Assembly: GCF_024971095.1 (NCBI RefSeq)
Contig: NZ_CP069717.1
Location: forward strand, 248,001-312,000
DNA length: 64,000 nucleotides
From: Microbacterium neungamense
GTDB lineage: Bacteria; Actinomycetota; Actinomycetes; Actinomycetales; Microbacteriaceae
Direction of reading: 5' to 3'
This document shows positions 51,748 through 61,136 of the stretch, piece by piece. The notes below the pieces were generated by a model. The model was not told where the DNA came from and searched no databases. It saw nothing but the letters and a program-made list of their open reading frames with translations. The number at the start of each line of letters is the position of its first letter. The first letter of the stretch is position 1. A program made the translations under genes and the position numbers.

Positions 51748-52482
51748 ATGCGATTCCGACCTCTTCGCTCTGCGTTCGCGCTCGCGGCGGTGGCGCTGCT
51801 CGCCGCCGGATGCTCGTCGGGCCCGGCATCCCCGTCGCCGACGAGCACGGCCGAACCGTCGGCAGCGCCGACGGACGGCGCCGGCTCCGCTGCTCCCGAG
51901 GACCGTGACGCCGGGGACGTCGAGGCCGCCTGGCTCGCCGGCGGCCGGCAGTTCGCGGTGGTGACGTGGGGATCGTCCGGATGCGTGCCGCACGCGGAGG
52001 ATGTCCGGGCGGAGGGGCAGACCGTGCACGTCGTGCTGGCGGATGCCGCGACCGACCAGGTCTGCACCGCCGACTTCGCGCCGCGCGCGACGCCGGCCGC
52101 CCTGCCCGAGGGCGTCGACCCGACGCAGGACGTCGAGCTGCGCGTGACCTACGGCGACGTCGCGGATGACGCCGACCTCGAGGCGCTCGCCGAGGCCCCG
52201 TCCGGCCCGGCGGGTCACGAGCCGTCCGCGGGCCGGTTCGACGACCGCGGCATCGTGCTGCTCACCTGGGGGTCCTCCTCGTGCACGCCCGTCGTCGAGA
52301 GCATCGAGCAGACGGATGCCGGGGCCGCGGTCGTCTTCGCCGAGATCGACGGCGTCTGCACGATGGACTACGCCCCGCGCACCACGATCCTCACCATCCC
52401 CTTCGAGACCGACGACGACCGTCCCTTCGCCCTCGCCCTGCGCGGCGGCGGCCTCGAGGGCCAGGTCCCCGTCCTCCCCTGA
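51748..52482 (+). CDS. lipoprotein with two homologous domains
   Basis: 244 aa. Signal peptide with lipobox LLAAGCSSG (Cys22), then a Ser/Pro/Thr linker. Residues ~55-135 and ~155-235 are repeats of one domain: VVTWGSSGCVPHAEDV...VCTADFAPRATPAALP and LLTWGSSSCTPVVESI...VCTMDYAPRTTILTIP. Each has two Cys placed to form a disulfide. No homologue or function is known to me. It would be membrane-anchored outside the cell. ATG 51748 lies six bases behind CACTAT, suggesting a short or absent leader. Confidence 0.8.
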   Translation: MRFRPLRSAFALAAVALLAAGCSSGPASPSPTSTAEPSAAPTDGAGSAAPEDRDAGDVEAAWLAGGRQFAVVTWGSSGCVPHAEDVRAEGQTVHVVLADAATDQVCTADFAPRATPAALPEGVDPTQDVELRVTYGDVADDADLEALAEAPSGPAGHEPSAGRFDDRGIVLLTWGSSSCTPVVESIEQTDAGAAVVFAEIDGVCTMDYAPRTTILTIPFETDDDRPFALALRGGGLEGQVPVLP

Positions 52483-52544
52483 CCCCACCCCCACCCTCCC
52501 CTCACCTCACCCTCCCCCTCCCCCTCCCCCTCCTCACCTCACTC

Positions 52545-52611
52545 GTTTGGGGCGGATTTCCACGTTCGGGGCGGCACAGCACCGCCCCGAACGGGAGAAT
52601 CCGCCCCAAAC
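52545..52611. repeat. nested palindrome (14-bp and 11-bp perfect stems)
   Basis: GTTTGGGGCGGATT (52545-52558) pairs with AATCCGCCCCAAAC (52598-52611), and inside it GTTCGGGGCGG (52564-52574) pairs with CCGCCCCGAAC (52582-52592). It stands between convergent genes. CT-rich DNA (52484-52544) precedes it. Confidence 0.9.
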
Positions 52612-52612
52612 C

Positions 52613-52700
52613 CGGGGAGGACGGGTCGGGGAGGACGGGTCGGGGGAGGACGGGTCGGGGGACGAGTCGGGACGGGTCGGGGGGAGGACGGGGCGGGGTG
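52613..52700. repeat. G-rich tandem repeat
   Basis: Repeated GGGGAGGACGGGTCG with small changes. Low-complexity spacer between the palindrome and the diacylglycerol kinase gene, with strong G skew on the plus strand. Confidence 0.7.
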
Positions 52701-52708
52701 CCTCGGGG

Positions 52709-53707
52709 TCAGAAGCGGGTGGTGTCGTGGCCGGGCGGCAGCACGATGGTCAGGCCGCCCTGCTGGATGCGGCACAGCATCCGCACCGCCTCGCCGAACT
52801 CGTCGCCGTCGAGCTCGATCGACGCCGGCGTGGGCATCGCCGCCTCGGCCGTCCGCCCGCGCAGGTAGTGGATCGAGGCGTCCCGGCCGCGCCGCTCCAG
52901 CACGCGCCGGCCGGCCCGGGTGCGCAGCAGCACCGAGTTGTCCCACCAGATCTTGCGCCACAGGCCCAGCCAGCCCAGCGGTCCGGTCGGCTGGATCACC
53001 GCGATGTCGAGGGTGCCGTCGTCGAGCGAGGCGTCCGGCACGAGGGCGATGCCCGCCGGCAGCGACCCGCAGTTGGCGAACAGCACGCTGTGCACCTTGG
53101 TGGAGTGCAGCCGCCCGTCGTCCACCTGGTACAGGATGCGGAACGGGCGCGCACCGGGCAGCGACCGCGCCGCCCCGTCGATGTACGCCACCCAGCCCAC
53201 CGAGCGCTTCAACTCGGCCTTCGTGTTCGCGATCATGTCGGCGTCCAGGCCGACCCCCGCGAGCACGACGAACGCGTGCTCGGAGGAGGAGCCGTCCGGG
53301 CGGACCAGGGTCACCCAGCCGATGTCGACGGGGTGGCGGAAGCCGCTGAAGACGGCCTCGATCATCGCCTCCGGGCCGGCGAGCGGGAGGCCGAGGTTGC
53401 GGGCGAAGAGATTGCCGGTGCCGCTCGGCACCACCGCGAGGGGGATCCCCGTTCCCGCCATCGCCTCCGACACCGCCCGCACCGTGCCGTCCCCGCCGGC
53501 GACCAGCACCGCGGCCGCGCTGTCGCGGAGCGCCGCGCGCGTCGCCTCCTGCCCGGGATCCTCCACGCTCGTCTCGTAGAACCGCGGCGGCGCCCAGCCG
53601 TGCTGCTTCGAGTGCGCGAGCAGGGCGGCCCGCAGGCGCATCTGCTCCACCTTGATCGGGTTGTACACGAGGGCCGCGTGCGACCCCTCGTGCCCGGTGC
53701 TCTCCAT
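52709..53707 (-). CDS. diacylglycerol kinase family lipid kinase
   Basis: 332 aa from ATG 53707. The catalytic core has the GGDGT ATP loop in AAAVLVAGGDGTVRAVSEAM, PSGTGNLFARNLGLPLAGPE, and D-x-G-W...GVGLDADMIANTKAELK. The C-terminal beta-sandwich half ends IELDGDEFGEAVRMLCRIQQ. It phosphorylates diacylglycerol or a related lipid; YegS- and DagK-like enzymes are not separable by eye. It stands near cls, so both may act in lipid turnover. Confidence 0.93.
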   Translation of the reverse strand: MESTGHEGSHAALVYNPIKVEQMRLRAALLAHSKQHGWAPPRFYETSVEDPGQEATRAALRDSAAAVLVAGGDGTVRAVSEAMAGTGIPLAVVPSGTGNLFARNLGLPLAGPEAMIEAVFSGFRHPVDIGWVTLVRPDGSSSEHAFVVLAGVGLDADMIANTKAELKRSVGWVAYIDGAARSLPGARPFRILYQVDDGRLHSTKVHSVLFANCGSLPAGIALVPDASLDDGTLDIAVIQPTGPLGWLGLWRKIWWDNSVLLRTRAGRRVLERRGRDASIHYLRGRTAEAAMPTPASIELDGDEFGEAVRMLCRIQQGGLTIVLPPGHDTTRF

Positions 53708-53759
53708 GCCCGCAACTCTACGGCGGCCGCCGCCGGCAGGGCGTGTCACGGGCCGTCGA

Positions 53760-53765
53760 TAGACT
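53760..53765 (+). promoter_or_regulatory. -10 box TAGACT, leaderless start of serS
   Basis: TAGACT, six bases, then ATG 53772. Confidence 0.55.
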
Positions 53766-53771
53766 TGACCA

Positions 53772-55079
53772 ATGATCGATCTCGCCCTTCTCCGCGACGA
53801 GCCCGAGCTCGTCCGACGCTCACAGATCGCGCGCGGGAACGCGCCCGAGACCGTCGATGCGGCGATCGAGGCCGACCGATCGCGGCGCGCCGCGCTGACC
53901 CGCTACGAGGAGCTGCGGGCCGAGCAGAACGCGTTCGGCCGCGTCGTGGCGAAGGCGCCCAAGGAGGACAAGCCCGCCCTGGTCGCTCAGGCCAAGGTGC
54001 TCGCCGAGAAGGTGAAGCAGGCGCAGCACGCCGCGAACGAGGCGGCGGATGCCGCGGCATCCGCCCTCGCCCGGATCGAGAACGTGGTGATCGAGGGCGT
54101 ACCCGCCGGCGGCGAGGAGGACTTCGTCGAGCTGCGCCGGGTGGGGGAGATCCCGGCCTTCCCGTTCGAGCCGCGCGACCACCTCGAGCTGGGCGAGCTG
54201 CTCGGGGCGATCGACATGGAGCGCGGGGCGAAGGTCTCCGGCTCCCGCTTCTACTTCCTGCGCGGCGTCGGCGCGCGCCTGGAGATCGCGTTGATGAACC
54301 TCGCGCTCGACACCGCGCTGCGCAACGGCTTCGAGCCCCTGATCACCCCCACCCTGGTGCGGCCGGAGATCATGCAGGGCACCGGCTTCCTCGGCGAGCA
54401 CGCCGACGAGGTGTACCACCTCGACAAGGACGACGACCTGTACCTCGTCGGCACCAGCGAAGTGCCGCTGGCGGGGTACCACAAGGACGAGATCCTCGAC
54501 CTGTCCGCGGGGCCCCTCCGCTACGCCGGCTGGTCGACCTGCTACCGCCGCGAGGCCGGCTCGTACGGCAAGGACACCCGGGGCATCATCCGGGTGCACC
54601 AGTTCAACAAGCTGGAGATGTTCGTCTACACCACGCAGGAGGACGCCGAGGCCGAGCACGAGCGCCTCGTCGCCCTGCAGGAGGAGATGCTGACGTCGCT
54701 CGGCCTCGCCTACCGCGTGATCGATGTGGCGGCCGGCGACCTCGGCTCGAGCGCCGCGCGCAAGTACGACATCGAGGCATGGGTGCCGACGCAGAACGCG
54801 TTCCGCGAGCTCACCTCCACGTCGAACTGCACCACCTTCCAGGCCCGCCGGCTCGACATCCGGTACCGGCCAGAGGTGGCGGATGCCGGTGAGGAGGCAT
54901 CCGCCGCGCCGGCGAAGACGCAGCACGTCGCCACGCTGAACGGCACGCTGGCGACCACGCGCTGGATCGTCGCCCTGCTCGAGACGCACCAGCGCGAGGA
55001 CGGCTCGGTGACGGTGCCCGAGGTGCTGCGGCCCTACCTCGGCGGGCTCGAGGTCCTCCGGCCGGTGTCGGCGGCATGA
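53772..55079 (+). CDS. serS: seryl-tRNA synthetase
   Basis: 435 aa. An N-terminal two-helix coiled coil (~residues 30-100: [40 protein letters not shown]) holds the long arm of tRNA-Ser. Class II motifs: motif 2 [20 protein letters not shown] and motif 3 [21 protein letters not shown]/Ser pocket [20 protein letters not shown]. Two tRNA-Ser genes lie within 5 kb downstream. It is transcribed with the HAD phosphatase. Confidence 0.98.
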   Translation: MIDLALLRDEPELVRRSQIARGNAPETVDAAIEADRSRRAALTRYEELRAEQNAFGRVVAKAPKEDKPALVAQAKVLAEKVKQAQHAANEAADAAASALARIENVVIEGVPAGGEEDFVELRRVGEIPAFPFEPRDHLELGELLGAIDMERGAKVSGSRFYFLRGVGARLEIALMNLALDTALRNGFEPLITPTLVRPEIMQGTGFLGEHADEVYHLDKDDDLYLVGTSEVPLAGYHKDEILDLSAGPLRYAGWSTCYRREAGSYGKDTRGIIRVHQFNKLEMFVYTTQEDAEAEHERLVALQEEMLTSLGLAYRVIDVAAGDLGSSAARKYDIEAWVPTQNAFRELTSTSNCTTFQARRLDIRYRPEVADAGEEASAAPAKTQHVATLNGTLATTRWIVALLETHQREDGSVTVPEVLRPYLGGLEVLRPVSAA

Positions 55080-55882
55080 CGGCGCGCGGCCTGGTCGCCT
55101 TGGACATCGACGGCACGCTGATCCTGCCGGACGAGACGCTGAGCCCGGGCGCGGCCGACGCCGTGGCGCAGGTGCGGGACGCCGGCTACGAGGTGCTGCT
55201 CGCGACCGGGCGCAGCTGGGCGGCGACCGCGCAGTTCGTCGACCTGCTGGGCATCACCAGCGACTTCACGGTGTGCTCGAACGGCGCGGTCACGCTCCAC
55301 CGCCGCGGCGGCGAATGGGAGCACTGGCACGTGGAGACCTTCGACCCGGGTCCGGTGCTGTCGATGCTGCGGGAGCGGCTGCCCGAGGCCCGGTACATGG
55401 TGGAGCTCGGCACCGGCCAGCGGCTGTACACCGCGATGCTGGACGACTGGACGCTCGACGGCGGCCGCCAGGTGCCGTTCGAGGAGCTCATCGCGCAGCA
55501 GGTGTCGCGCGTGGTGGTCGTGTCGCCGCAGCACGACGAGGAGGACTTCAAGCGCCTGGTGTCGGAGGTGGGCCTGAACGAGGTCACCTACGCGATCGGC
55601 TGGACGGCGTGGCTCGACATCGCCCCGGACGGCGTCGACAAGGGCACCGCGCTGGAGCGGGTGCGTGCGGAGCTCGGCATCGCTGCGGACCAGGTGCTCG
55701 TCGCCGGCGACGGACGCAACGACATCGGCATGTTCGGCTGGGCGCTGCGCAACGGCGGCCGCGCGATCGCGATGGGGCAGGCCCCGGACGAGGTGCGGGA
55801 TGCGGCCGGCGAGATCACCGGCCACGTCGAGGAGGGCGGGCTGGCCACCGTGCTCACCGGACTCGTCGCCGCGGCCCGCTGA
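55076..55882 (+). CDS. Cof-type HAD phosphatase
   Basis: 268 aa, ATGA overlap with serS. HAD motif [17 protein letters not shown] (DxDGT from Asp10), motif [14 protein letters not shown], and the C2 cap then motif [25 protein letters not shown] followed by [20 protein letters not shown]. Cof-type enzymes dephosphorylate sugar phosphates or cofactors; the substrate cannot be told. Coupling to serS may be simply positional. Confidence 0.92.
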   Translation: MTARGLVALDIDGTLILPDETLSPGAADAVAQVRDAGYEVLLATGRSWAATAQFVDLLGITSDFTVCSNGAVTLHRRGGEWEHWHVETFDPGPVLSMLRERLPEARYMVELGTGQRLYTAMLDDWTLDGGRQVPFEELIAQQVSRVVVVSPQHDEEDFKRLVSEVGLNEVTYAIGWTAWLDIAPDGVDKGTALERVRAELGIAADQVLVAGDGRNDIGMFGWALRNGGRAIAMGQAPDEVRDAAGEITGHVEEGGLATVLTGLVAAAR

Positions 55883-55967
55883 CGGCGGTGCCGGCGCCGC
55901 CCTCCAGGGCTTGCCCAGGTGCATCCGGGAGAATGGCAGGGACATCGGGCGTCCGCAGGGGACCGGA

Positions 55968-55973
55968 TAGACT
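55968..55973 (+). promoter_or_regulatory. -10 box TAGACT of tRNA-Ser (UGA)
   Basis: TAGACT, 32 bases before the tRNA. Confidence 0.5.
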
Positions 55974-56005
55974 CGACCACTGATCGTCCGGCGCATGCCG
56001 GCCGA

Positions 56006-56090
56006 GGAGGGTTGTCCGAGCGGCCGATGGAGCTGGTCTTGAAAACCAGTGGGCAGAGATGTCCCGTGGGTTCGAATCCCACACCCTCCG
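56006..56090 (+). tRNA. tRNA-Ser (TGA)
   Basis: 85 bases, long variable arm. Acceptor GGAGGGT with ACCCTCC, discriminator G; anticodon loop CTTGAAA gives TGA. CCA not encoded. Confidence 0.97.
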
Positions 56091-56109
56091 CAGATCCGAA
56101 AGGCACCGA

Positions 56110-57387
56110 GTGAGCGAGTCGACCAGGCATCCCGTCGCCCGTCACGGCCAGCAGCGCACTCCGAGCGCCGCATCCCAGCTGATGAAGCTCATCGGCATCG
56201 GCCTGGCCGTGCTGCTCGTGAGCGGTCTGGGCGTCGTCGGGTTCGTGGTGGCCGGATGGTCGAACACGGTCAACGCGAACGCGGTGGAGCTGGAGGGGCA
56301 GAAGGACCTGCCGCCGGACATCGGCGCGTACAAGGGCGGATTCGACATCCTTCTCAGCGGCGTCGACACCTGCGAGGCAGAGATCGCGCATCTCTTCGGC
56401 GATCGCTGCAGCGGCCCCGACGCCAACGGCACCCTCAACGACGTGAACCTGCTCGTGCACGTCTCCGAGGAGCCGCGCCGGGTGACGGCGGTGAGCTTCC
56501 CGCGCGACCTGATGCTGCCGATCCCGGAGTGCACCGACGAGGAGGGCAACACCAGCGGCCCGATGCGCAAGCAGCCGCTGAACACCGCGTACGGCTACGG
56601 CGGGCTGAACTGCGTCACCAAGACGATCTCCGAGCTCACCGGCGAGGACATCGAGTTCGCGGCATCCGTCACCTTCGGCGGCGTGATCCAGATCACGGAC
56701 GCGATCGGCGGTGTCGAGGTGTGCCTCGCCTCGCCGATCAAGGACTACCATACCGGCCTCGACATGGCCGCCGGGACTCACACCATCCAGGGCTACCAGG
56801 CGCTGCAGTTCCTGCGGACCCGCCACGGCGTCGGCGACGGCAGCGACCTCGGCCGCATCGGCAACCAGCAGCAGTACATGACGCGCCTGGTGCGCAAGCT
56901 CATCAGCGACGAGGTGCTCGGCAACGTGCCGACGATGCTCAAGCTCGCCGACACCGGCATCAAGAACGTCGAGCCGAGCACGTCGCTCGCCGACCCGATG
57001 AAGATCGTGCAGATCGCTCTCGCCGTCAAGGACGTGCCGTTCGAGGACATCGTCTTCGTGCAGTACCCGACCTACACCGACCCGGACGACCCGAACAAGG
57101 TGGTGCCGGACGAGGAGGCCGCGACCGCGCTGTGGGATGCGGTGAAGGCGAACAAGCAGCTGCAGATCACCCACGAGGCGACCGAGAACGACGGCGTCGT
57201 GCTCGAGGAGGGGACCGCCGACCCGGCCGTGCCTGCGCCGGACGGCGAGGCGCCCGATGCCGGCGCCCCCACCGAGACGCCCGCGCCCGACGCCAGCGCC
57301 ACTCCGGACGACGCGGTCGCGCTGCCGTCGACGATCCGCGGCAACTCCGCGGCGCAGCTGACCTGCTCCAACGGCAACGTGCGCTGA
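56110..57387 (+). CDS. LCP-family (LytR-CpsA-Psr) cell-wall ligase
   Basis: 425 aa from GTG 56110. A short cytoplasmic N-terminus, one helix (MKLIGIGLAVLLVSGLGVVG), then the external LCP domain: FDILLSGVDTCEAEIAHLFG, NDVNLLVHVSEEPRRVTAVS, FPRDLMLPIPEC with the conserved R-D, and LQFLRTRHGVGDGSDLGRIG then NQQQYM. It links glycopolymers to peptidoglycan. The C-terminal ~80 residues are Pro/Ala/Glu-rich. The 26-bp tandem duplication spans the stop, giving two copies of the end. Confidence 0.93.
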   Translation: MSESTRHPVARHGQQRTPSAASQLMKLIGIGLAVLLVSGLGVVGFVVAGWSNTVNANAVELEGQKDLPPDIGAYKGGFDILLSGVDTCEAEIAHLFGDRCSGPDANGTLNDVNLLVHVSEEPRRVTAVSFPRDLMLPIPECTDEEGNTSGPMRKQPLNTAYGYGGLNCVTKTISELTGEDIEFAASVTFGGVIQITDAIGGVEVCLASPIKDYHTGLDMAAGTHTIQGYQALQFLRTRHGVGDGSDLGRIGNQQQYMTRLVRKLISDEVLGNVPTMLKLADTGIKNVEPSTSLADPMKIVQIALAVKDVPFEDIVFVQYPTYTDPDDPNKVVPDEEAATALWDAVKANKQLQITHEATENDGVVLEEGTADPAVPAPDGEAPDAGAPTETPAPDASATPDDAVALPSTIRGNSAAQLTCSNGNVR

Positions 57388-57418
57388 CGCCGTCCAACGG
57401 CAACGTGCGCTGACGCCG
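57367..57418 (+). repeat. 26-bp perfect tandem duplication across a stop codon
   Basis: TCCAACGGCAACGTGCGCTG with ACGCCG, at 57367-57392 and 57393-57418. Each copy holds the last codons and TGA of the LCP gene. Confidence 0.9.
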
Positions 57419-57488
57419 TCGGCGCGGCCCGGCCCGCGACGTCAGCGTTCTCGCGCTTCGGCGGGGCGGATGCTCACGGTGGCGACGG

Positions 57489-58643
57489 TCAGGAAGCGTC
57501 CCCGGCGAGCTGCGTCAGCAGTGCCCGCGCGCCGTCGCTGCGCAGCACGCGCAGGGCGTGCAGGTACGGCTCGGTGAAACCGGGACGGGTGGCGAGGTCG
57601 CCGAACAGGTCTGGATCGCGGACGAACGCGAGCGGATCGCTGTCGTCCCTCGCGGCGGCCATCACCTGCTCCCTGCGGTTGTCGACGACCTCGATCGGCT
57701 CACCCTGCTCGTCGACGCCGGTGGCGTAGCGCGCCCAGGATGCGACGACGGCGGCGGCCCGGCGCACGTCGCCGCCGGCGTCCAGCCGCTCCCGGATCAC
57801 CGGCACCAGCCACTTCGGGATCCGGTCGCTGGACTCGGCGCACAGCCGTGCGATCGTGTCCCGCACCTCCGGGTTCGAGAAACGGCGGATCAGCTCGTCC
57901 CGGTAGGCGGCGAGGTCGATGCCCGGAACCGGTCGCAGCGTGGGGGTCGCCTCCTCCGCCATGTACCGGCGCAGCAGATCGGCGATCAGCGGATCGCGCG
58001 TCGCGTCGTGCACGAGCCGGTAGCCGAGGAGGTGCCCGAAGTAGCACAGCGCCTGGTGCGAGGCGTTCAGCAGACGCAGCTTCATCAGCTCGTACGGTTC
58101 GACGTCGTCCACGACCTGCACCCGCGTCCGCTCGTACGGCGGCCGGCCCGCGCTGAAGGTGTCCTCCAGCACCCACTGGAAGAACGGCTCGCACACGACC
58201 GGCCATTCGTCCGAGAGCCCCGTCAGCCGCGCCGTGTCGGCCACGTCCTCGGCGGTGGTGGCCGGGGTGATCCGGTCCACCATCGAGTTCGGGAACCGCA
58301 CCTGTGCGTCGATCCACCGCGCCAGCTCGGGATCCTTGGCCTCGGCGAAGGTGAGGATCGCGCGCCGGGCGATGCGGCCGTTGTCCTGAAGGTTGTCGCA
58401 GCTCATGACCGTGAAGGCCGGGGCGCCGGCATCGCGGCGCCGGCGCAGCGCCTCGACGATGAGCCCGAACACGGTGCGCGGCTCGGCGCCGTCCTCCAGG
58501 TCGGCGGCGACGTCGGGGGAGGTGAGCAGGAACTCCCCGGTCGCCTGGTTGATGTTGTAGCCGCCCTCGGTGACCGTCAGCGACACGATCCGCGTGGTCG
58601 GCGCGGTGAGGAGGTCGAGGACCGCCCCGGCACCGTCGTCGTG
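57489..58643 (-). pseudogene. mannitol/fructuronate dehydrogenase lacking its N-terminus
   Basis: About 385 residues of a family that is normally ~490. Present: VLDLLTAPTTRIVSLTVTEG then GYNINQATGEFLLTSPDVAA, VMSCDNLQDNGRIARRAILT (catalytic helix with N-L-x-x-N-G), and the C-terminal domain with YELMKLRLLNASHQALCYFG, HLLGYRLVHDATRDPLIADL (catalytic K-x-R-x-x-N-x-x-H). The N-terminal NAD-binding region is missing at ~58.64 kb, where the xylulokinase fragment begins on the other strand. Confidence 0.85.
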
Positions 58644-58651
58644 CCGCCGGG

Positions 58652-59677
58652 ATGGCGGGGCCCGTTCTCGGATGGCTGCAGGTGCACCGGCCGGATGCTG
58701 TCGCGCGCGCGGCACGGGCGCTCTCGCCGAAGGACTGGCTGCGTTCGCGACTCGTTCCGGGATCGCTCGTGACGGATGCATCCGACGCCTCCGCCACGCT
58801 GATGTGGGACGTCTTCGCGGACGACTGGTGCACCGGTCTCCTCGAGGAGGCAGGGCTTCCGGTCGAGCTCCTCCCGGAGGTGCGGCCGTCCGACGCGGAG
58901 GCGGGGCGGATCCCCGGTGACGTGGCGCGCAGCTGGGGGCTGCCGGAGGGGATCCCCGTCGCGGTGGGATGCGCCGACGTGGCCGCGACGATGCTCGCCG
59001 TGGAGGACCCGGATGCCGTCGCGGCGGTCGTCCTCGGCACCGGCGCTCAGGCAGTCGCGATGGGCGTGGTGCCGCAGCGATCGTCCGCGCCCCGCCACCA
59101 CACCTACCGCGCCACCGACGACCGTCGCTACGCGATGGTCGCGTCGACGAACGCGGGTCTCGCCCTCACCCGGGTCTGCACGCTCCTCGGCATCGAATGG
59201 CCGGAGCTCTACGCCTCGCCGTTCGATGCGCTCGGCCCCGACGACCCGGTGTTCCTGCCGTTCTTCGCGGCGGAGCGGCTTCCCGACCCGCTGCCCGGCG
59301 GACGTGCCTCGTGGCGACGGCTGTCCTCCCACGGCGGACGGGAACTGCTTGCGGCGTCGGCGGTCGAGGCTGTGCTGTTCGGTGTCCGGCGGGCGCTCGA
59401 GGCGCTGCCCGTCGGGCGGGGGCCGGTGCAGGTCGCGGGAGGCGGAACGGCCGACCCGCGCGTGCGGCAGTTCCTGGCGGATGCACTGGACAGGCCGCTC
59501 CTCGTCTCCGAGGCGCGGGACGCGACGGCGCTGGGGGCGGCGCACCTGGCGCTGCGGACGCTCGGACGGGCCCCGAAGCGCCGAGTCGGCTCGCTCGCGC
59601 TGCTGCGGCCTTCGCGCTCCGTGGACGAGCGCTACGACCTCTATCGACGCGAGCTCGAGCGCGCCCTGCTCGACTGA
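58652..59677 (+). pseudogene. xylB: xylulokinase (FGGY) lacking its N-terminus
   Basis: About 341 residues of a ~490 family. Present: VLGWLQVHRPDAVARAARAL, SPKDWLRSRLVPGSLVTDAS, the ATP-binding VVLGTGAQAVAMGV, and the C-terminal VAGGGTADPRVRQFLADALD followed by RPLLVSEARDATALGAAHLA. The first ~130 residues (first FGGY strand set) are absent. It runs head to head into the dehydrogenase fragment. Confidence 0.85.
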
Positions 59678-59716
59678 GCGCATCGACCGCGGTTAGGCGC
59701 GGCTGCCGGGGAAGGT

Positions 59717-59722
59717 TATGAT
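59717..59722 (+). promoter_or_regulatory. -10 box TATGAT of tRNA-Ser (GCU)
   Basis: TATGAT, 33 bases before the tRNA. Confidence 0.6.
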
Positions 59723-59755
59723 GAGTGAACGCGTCCATGTCTCGGCTGGACGCCT

Positions 59756-59845
59756 GGAGACGTCGCATAGTCAGGCCTAGTGCACCACCCTGCTAAGGTG
59801 GAGTCCCCTTTAAGGGGACCGAGGGTTCGAATCCCTCCGTCTCCG
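59756..59845 (+). tRNA. tRNA-Ser (GCT)
   Basis: 90 bases with a long variable arm (CCCCTTTAAGGGG). Acceptor GGAGACG with CGTCTCC, discriminator G; anticodon loop CTGCTAA gives GCT. CCA not encoded. Confidence 0.97.
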
Positions 59846-59870
59846 CCCTGTGATGTCGCACGACATCGTG

Positions 59871-59908
59871 AACGGCTGAACCCCCGGTCTCCGGGGTTCA
59901 GCCGTTTT
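59871..59908 (+). terminator. terminator of tRNA-Ser (GCU)
   Basis: AACGGCTGAACCCCCGG (59871-59887), loop TCT, CCGGGGTTCAGCCGTTTT (59891-59908). Long near-perfect stem with a T-run. Confidence 0.9.
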
Positions 59909-59998
59909 GCGTTGCTGGTGGCTCAGCGGGCGTGTGGGTAACGTCGGCACGGGGCTCATCGTCGGTACCGGGGCTCGCCAGCATCCGGGGAGGTGCCC

Positions 59999-60919
59999 GT
60001 GTTCGAAGGATTCGCCGAGGAGACGATCGACACCGGCGGCGCCCGCATCTTCGCGCGTCACGGCGGCGAGGGGCCGGCCGTGCTTCTGCTGCACGGGCAT
60101 CCGCGGACCTCGGCCACCTGGCACCGGGCGGCACCCCTGCTGGTCGAGGCCGGCTTCACGGTCGTGTGCGCCGACCTCCGCGGCTACGGCCGATCCGTCG
60201 GCCCGGCACCGGCGGCGGATCACCGTCCGCATTCCAAACGCGCGGTCGCGCTCGACATGGTGCGGGTGATGTCGCACCTCGGCCACGAGTGCTTCGCCGT
60301 GATGGGGCACGACCGCGGCAGCTACGTCGCGTTCCGGCTGGCCCTCGACCACCCCGACCGGGTCATCGCGCTGGGCGTGTTCGACGGCGTTCCTCTCACC
60401 GAGCACCTGGACCGAGGCGGCACGCGCTTCGTGCTGCGCTGGTGGCACTGGTTCTTCTTCGCGCAGCCCGAGATCCCCGAGCGGGTGATCGGCCGGGACC
60501 CGGATGCCTGGTATCAGAGCAGGCATCACGGCGACCCGGCGATCATGGGCGAGGAGAACCATGCGGAATGGCGGGCCGCCACGCATCGCCCGGAGGTGAT
60601 CCGGGCCATGCTCGAGGACTACCGCGCCGGGGTGACCGTGGACGCCGAACTCGAACGTGCCGATCGCGCCGCCGGCCGCCGGCTCACCATGCCCGTGCTG
60701 TCTCTGTGGTCGCAGCGGGACGATCTCGAGGAGCTCGTCGGCGACCCGCGGGAGATCTGGCGGGAATGGGCGGACGTCGTCGAAGGACGGGCCATCGACT
60801 CCGGTCATCACATGGCGGAGGAGGCCCCTGAGGAGGTCGCCGCTGCGGTGACCGGTTTCCTCGACCGGGCGATCGGCCGGGGCGCCGAACCGGGATCACT
60901 GCACGGCTCCGTCTCCTGA
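59999..60919 (+). CDS. alpha/beta hydrolase, haloacetate-dehalogenase-like
   Basis: 306 aa from GTG 59999 (GGAGG five bases upstream; GTG 59993 overlaps it). HGHPRTSATWHRAAPLLVEA oxyanion loop, D-L-R-G-Y-G-R-S, and the nucleophile elbow GHDRGSYVAFRLALDHPDRV with Asp105, the haloacetate-dehalogenase type in which Asp replaces Ser. The catalytic His is in DSGHHMAEEAPEE. The halide-binding W-x-x-Y region (HWFFFAQPEIPERVIGRDPD) is consistent. The likely reaction is hydrolysis of haloacetates or a related C-X bond, but epoxide hydrolases look similar. Confidence 0.88.
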   Translation: MFEGFAEETIDTGGARIFARHGGEGPAVLLLHGHPRTSATWHRAAPLLVEAGFTVVCADLRGYGRSVGPAPAADHRPHSKRAVALDMVRVMSHLGHECFAVMGHDRGSYVAFRLALDHPDRVIALGVFDGVPLTEHLDRGGTRFVLRWWHWFFFAQPEIPERVIGRDPDAWYQSRHHGDPAIMGEENHAEWRAATHRPEVIRAMLEDYRAGVTVDAELERADRAAGRRLTMPVLSLWSQRDDLEELVGDPREIWREWADVVEGRAIDSGHHMAEEAPEEVAAAVTGFLDRAIGRGAEPGSLHGSVS

Positions 60920-60928
60920 CCGGAGCCG
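60904..60928 (+). terminator. hairpin overlapping the hydrolase stop
   Basis: CGGCTCCG (60904-60911) and CGGAGCCG (60921-60928); the stem includes the stop codon region. No T-run. Confidence 0.55.
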
Positions 60929-61136
60929 CCGTGCGCCGCAAGTCGGCCTTGCGCCACCGAGGAGCCGGGTCGATAATGAGTCCACGCGCATGGGCAAGGG
61001 GTGAGTGGGACCGCCCTCACAGCGGGCGGCCAGCGTGTTTCGGTGGATGGTTTCTCCGTGTGCGTGACGGTTTCAGGCCGGTCCGACGCGGGGGACGGGA
61101 GCGGCGGCATCGACCTCGACACGACCGGGGACTGCC

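Noticed and set aside
49757..51829. Upstream in-frame extension of the DUF4192 gene (Arg/His-rich)
   Set aside because: It runs antisense to cls; ATG 49756 gives the correct family N-terminus MSTILHATDA.
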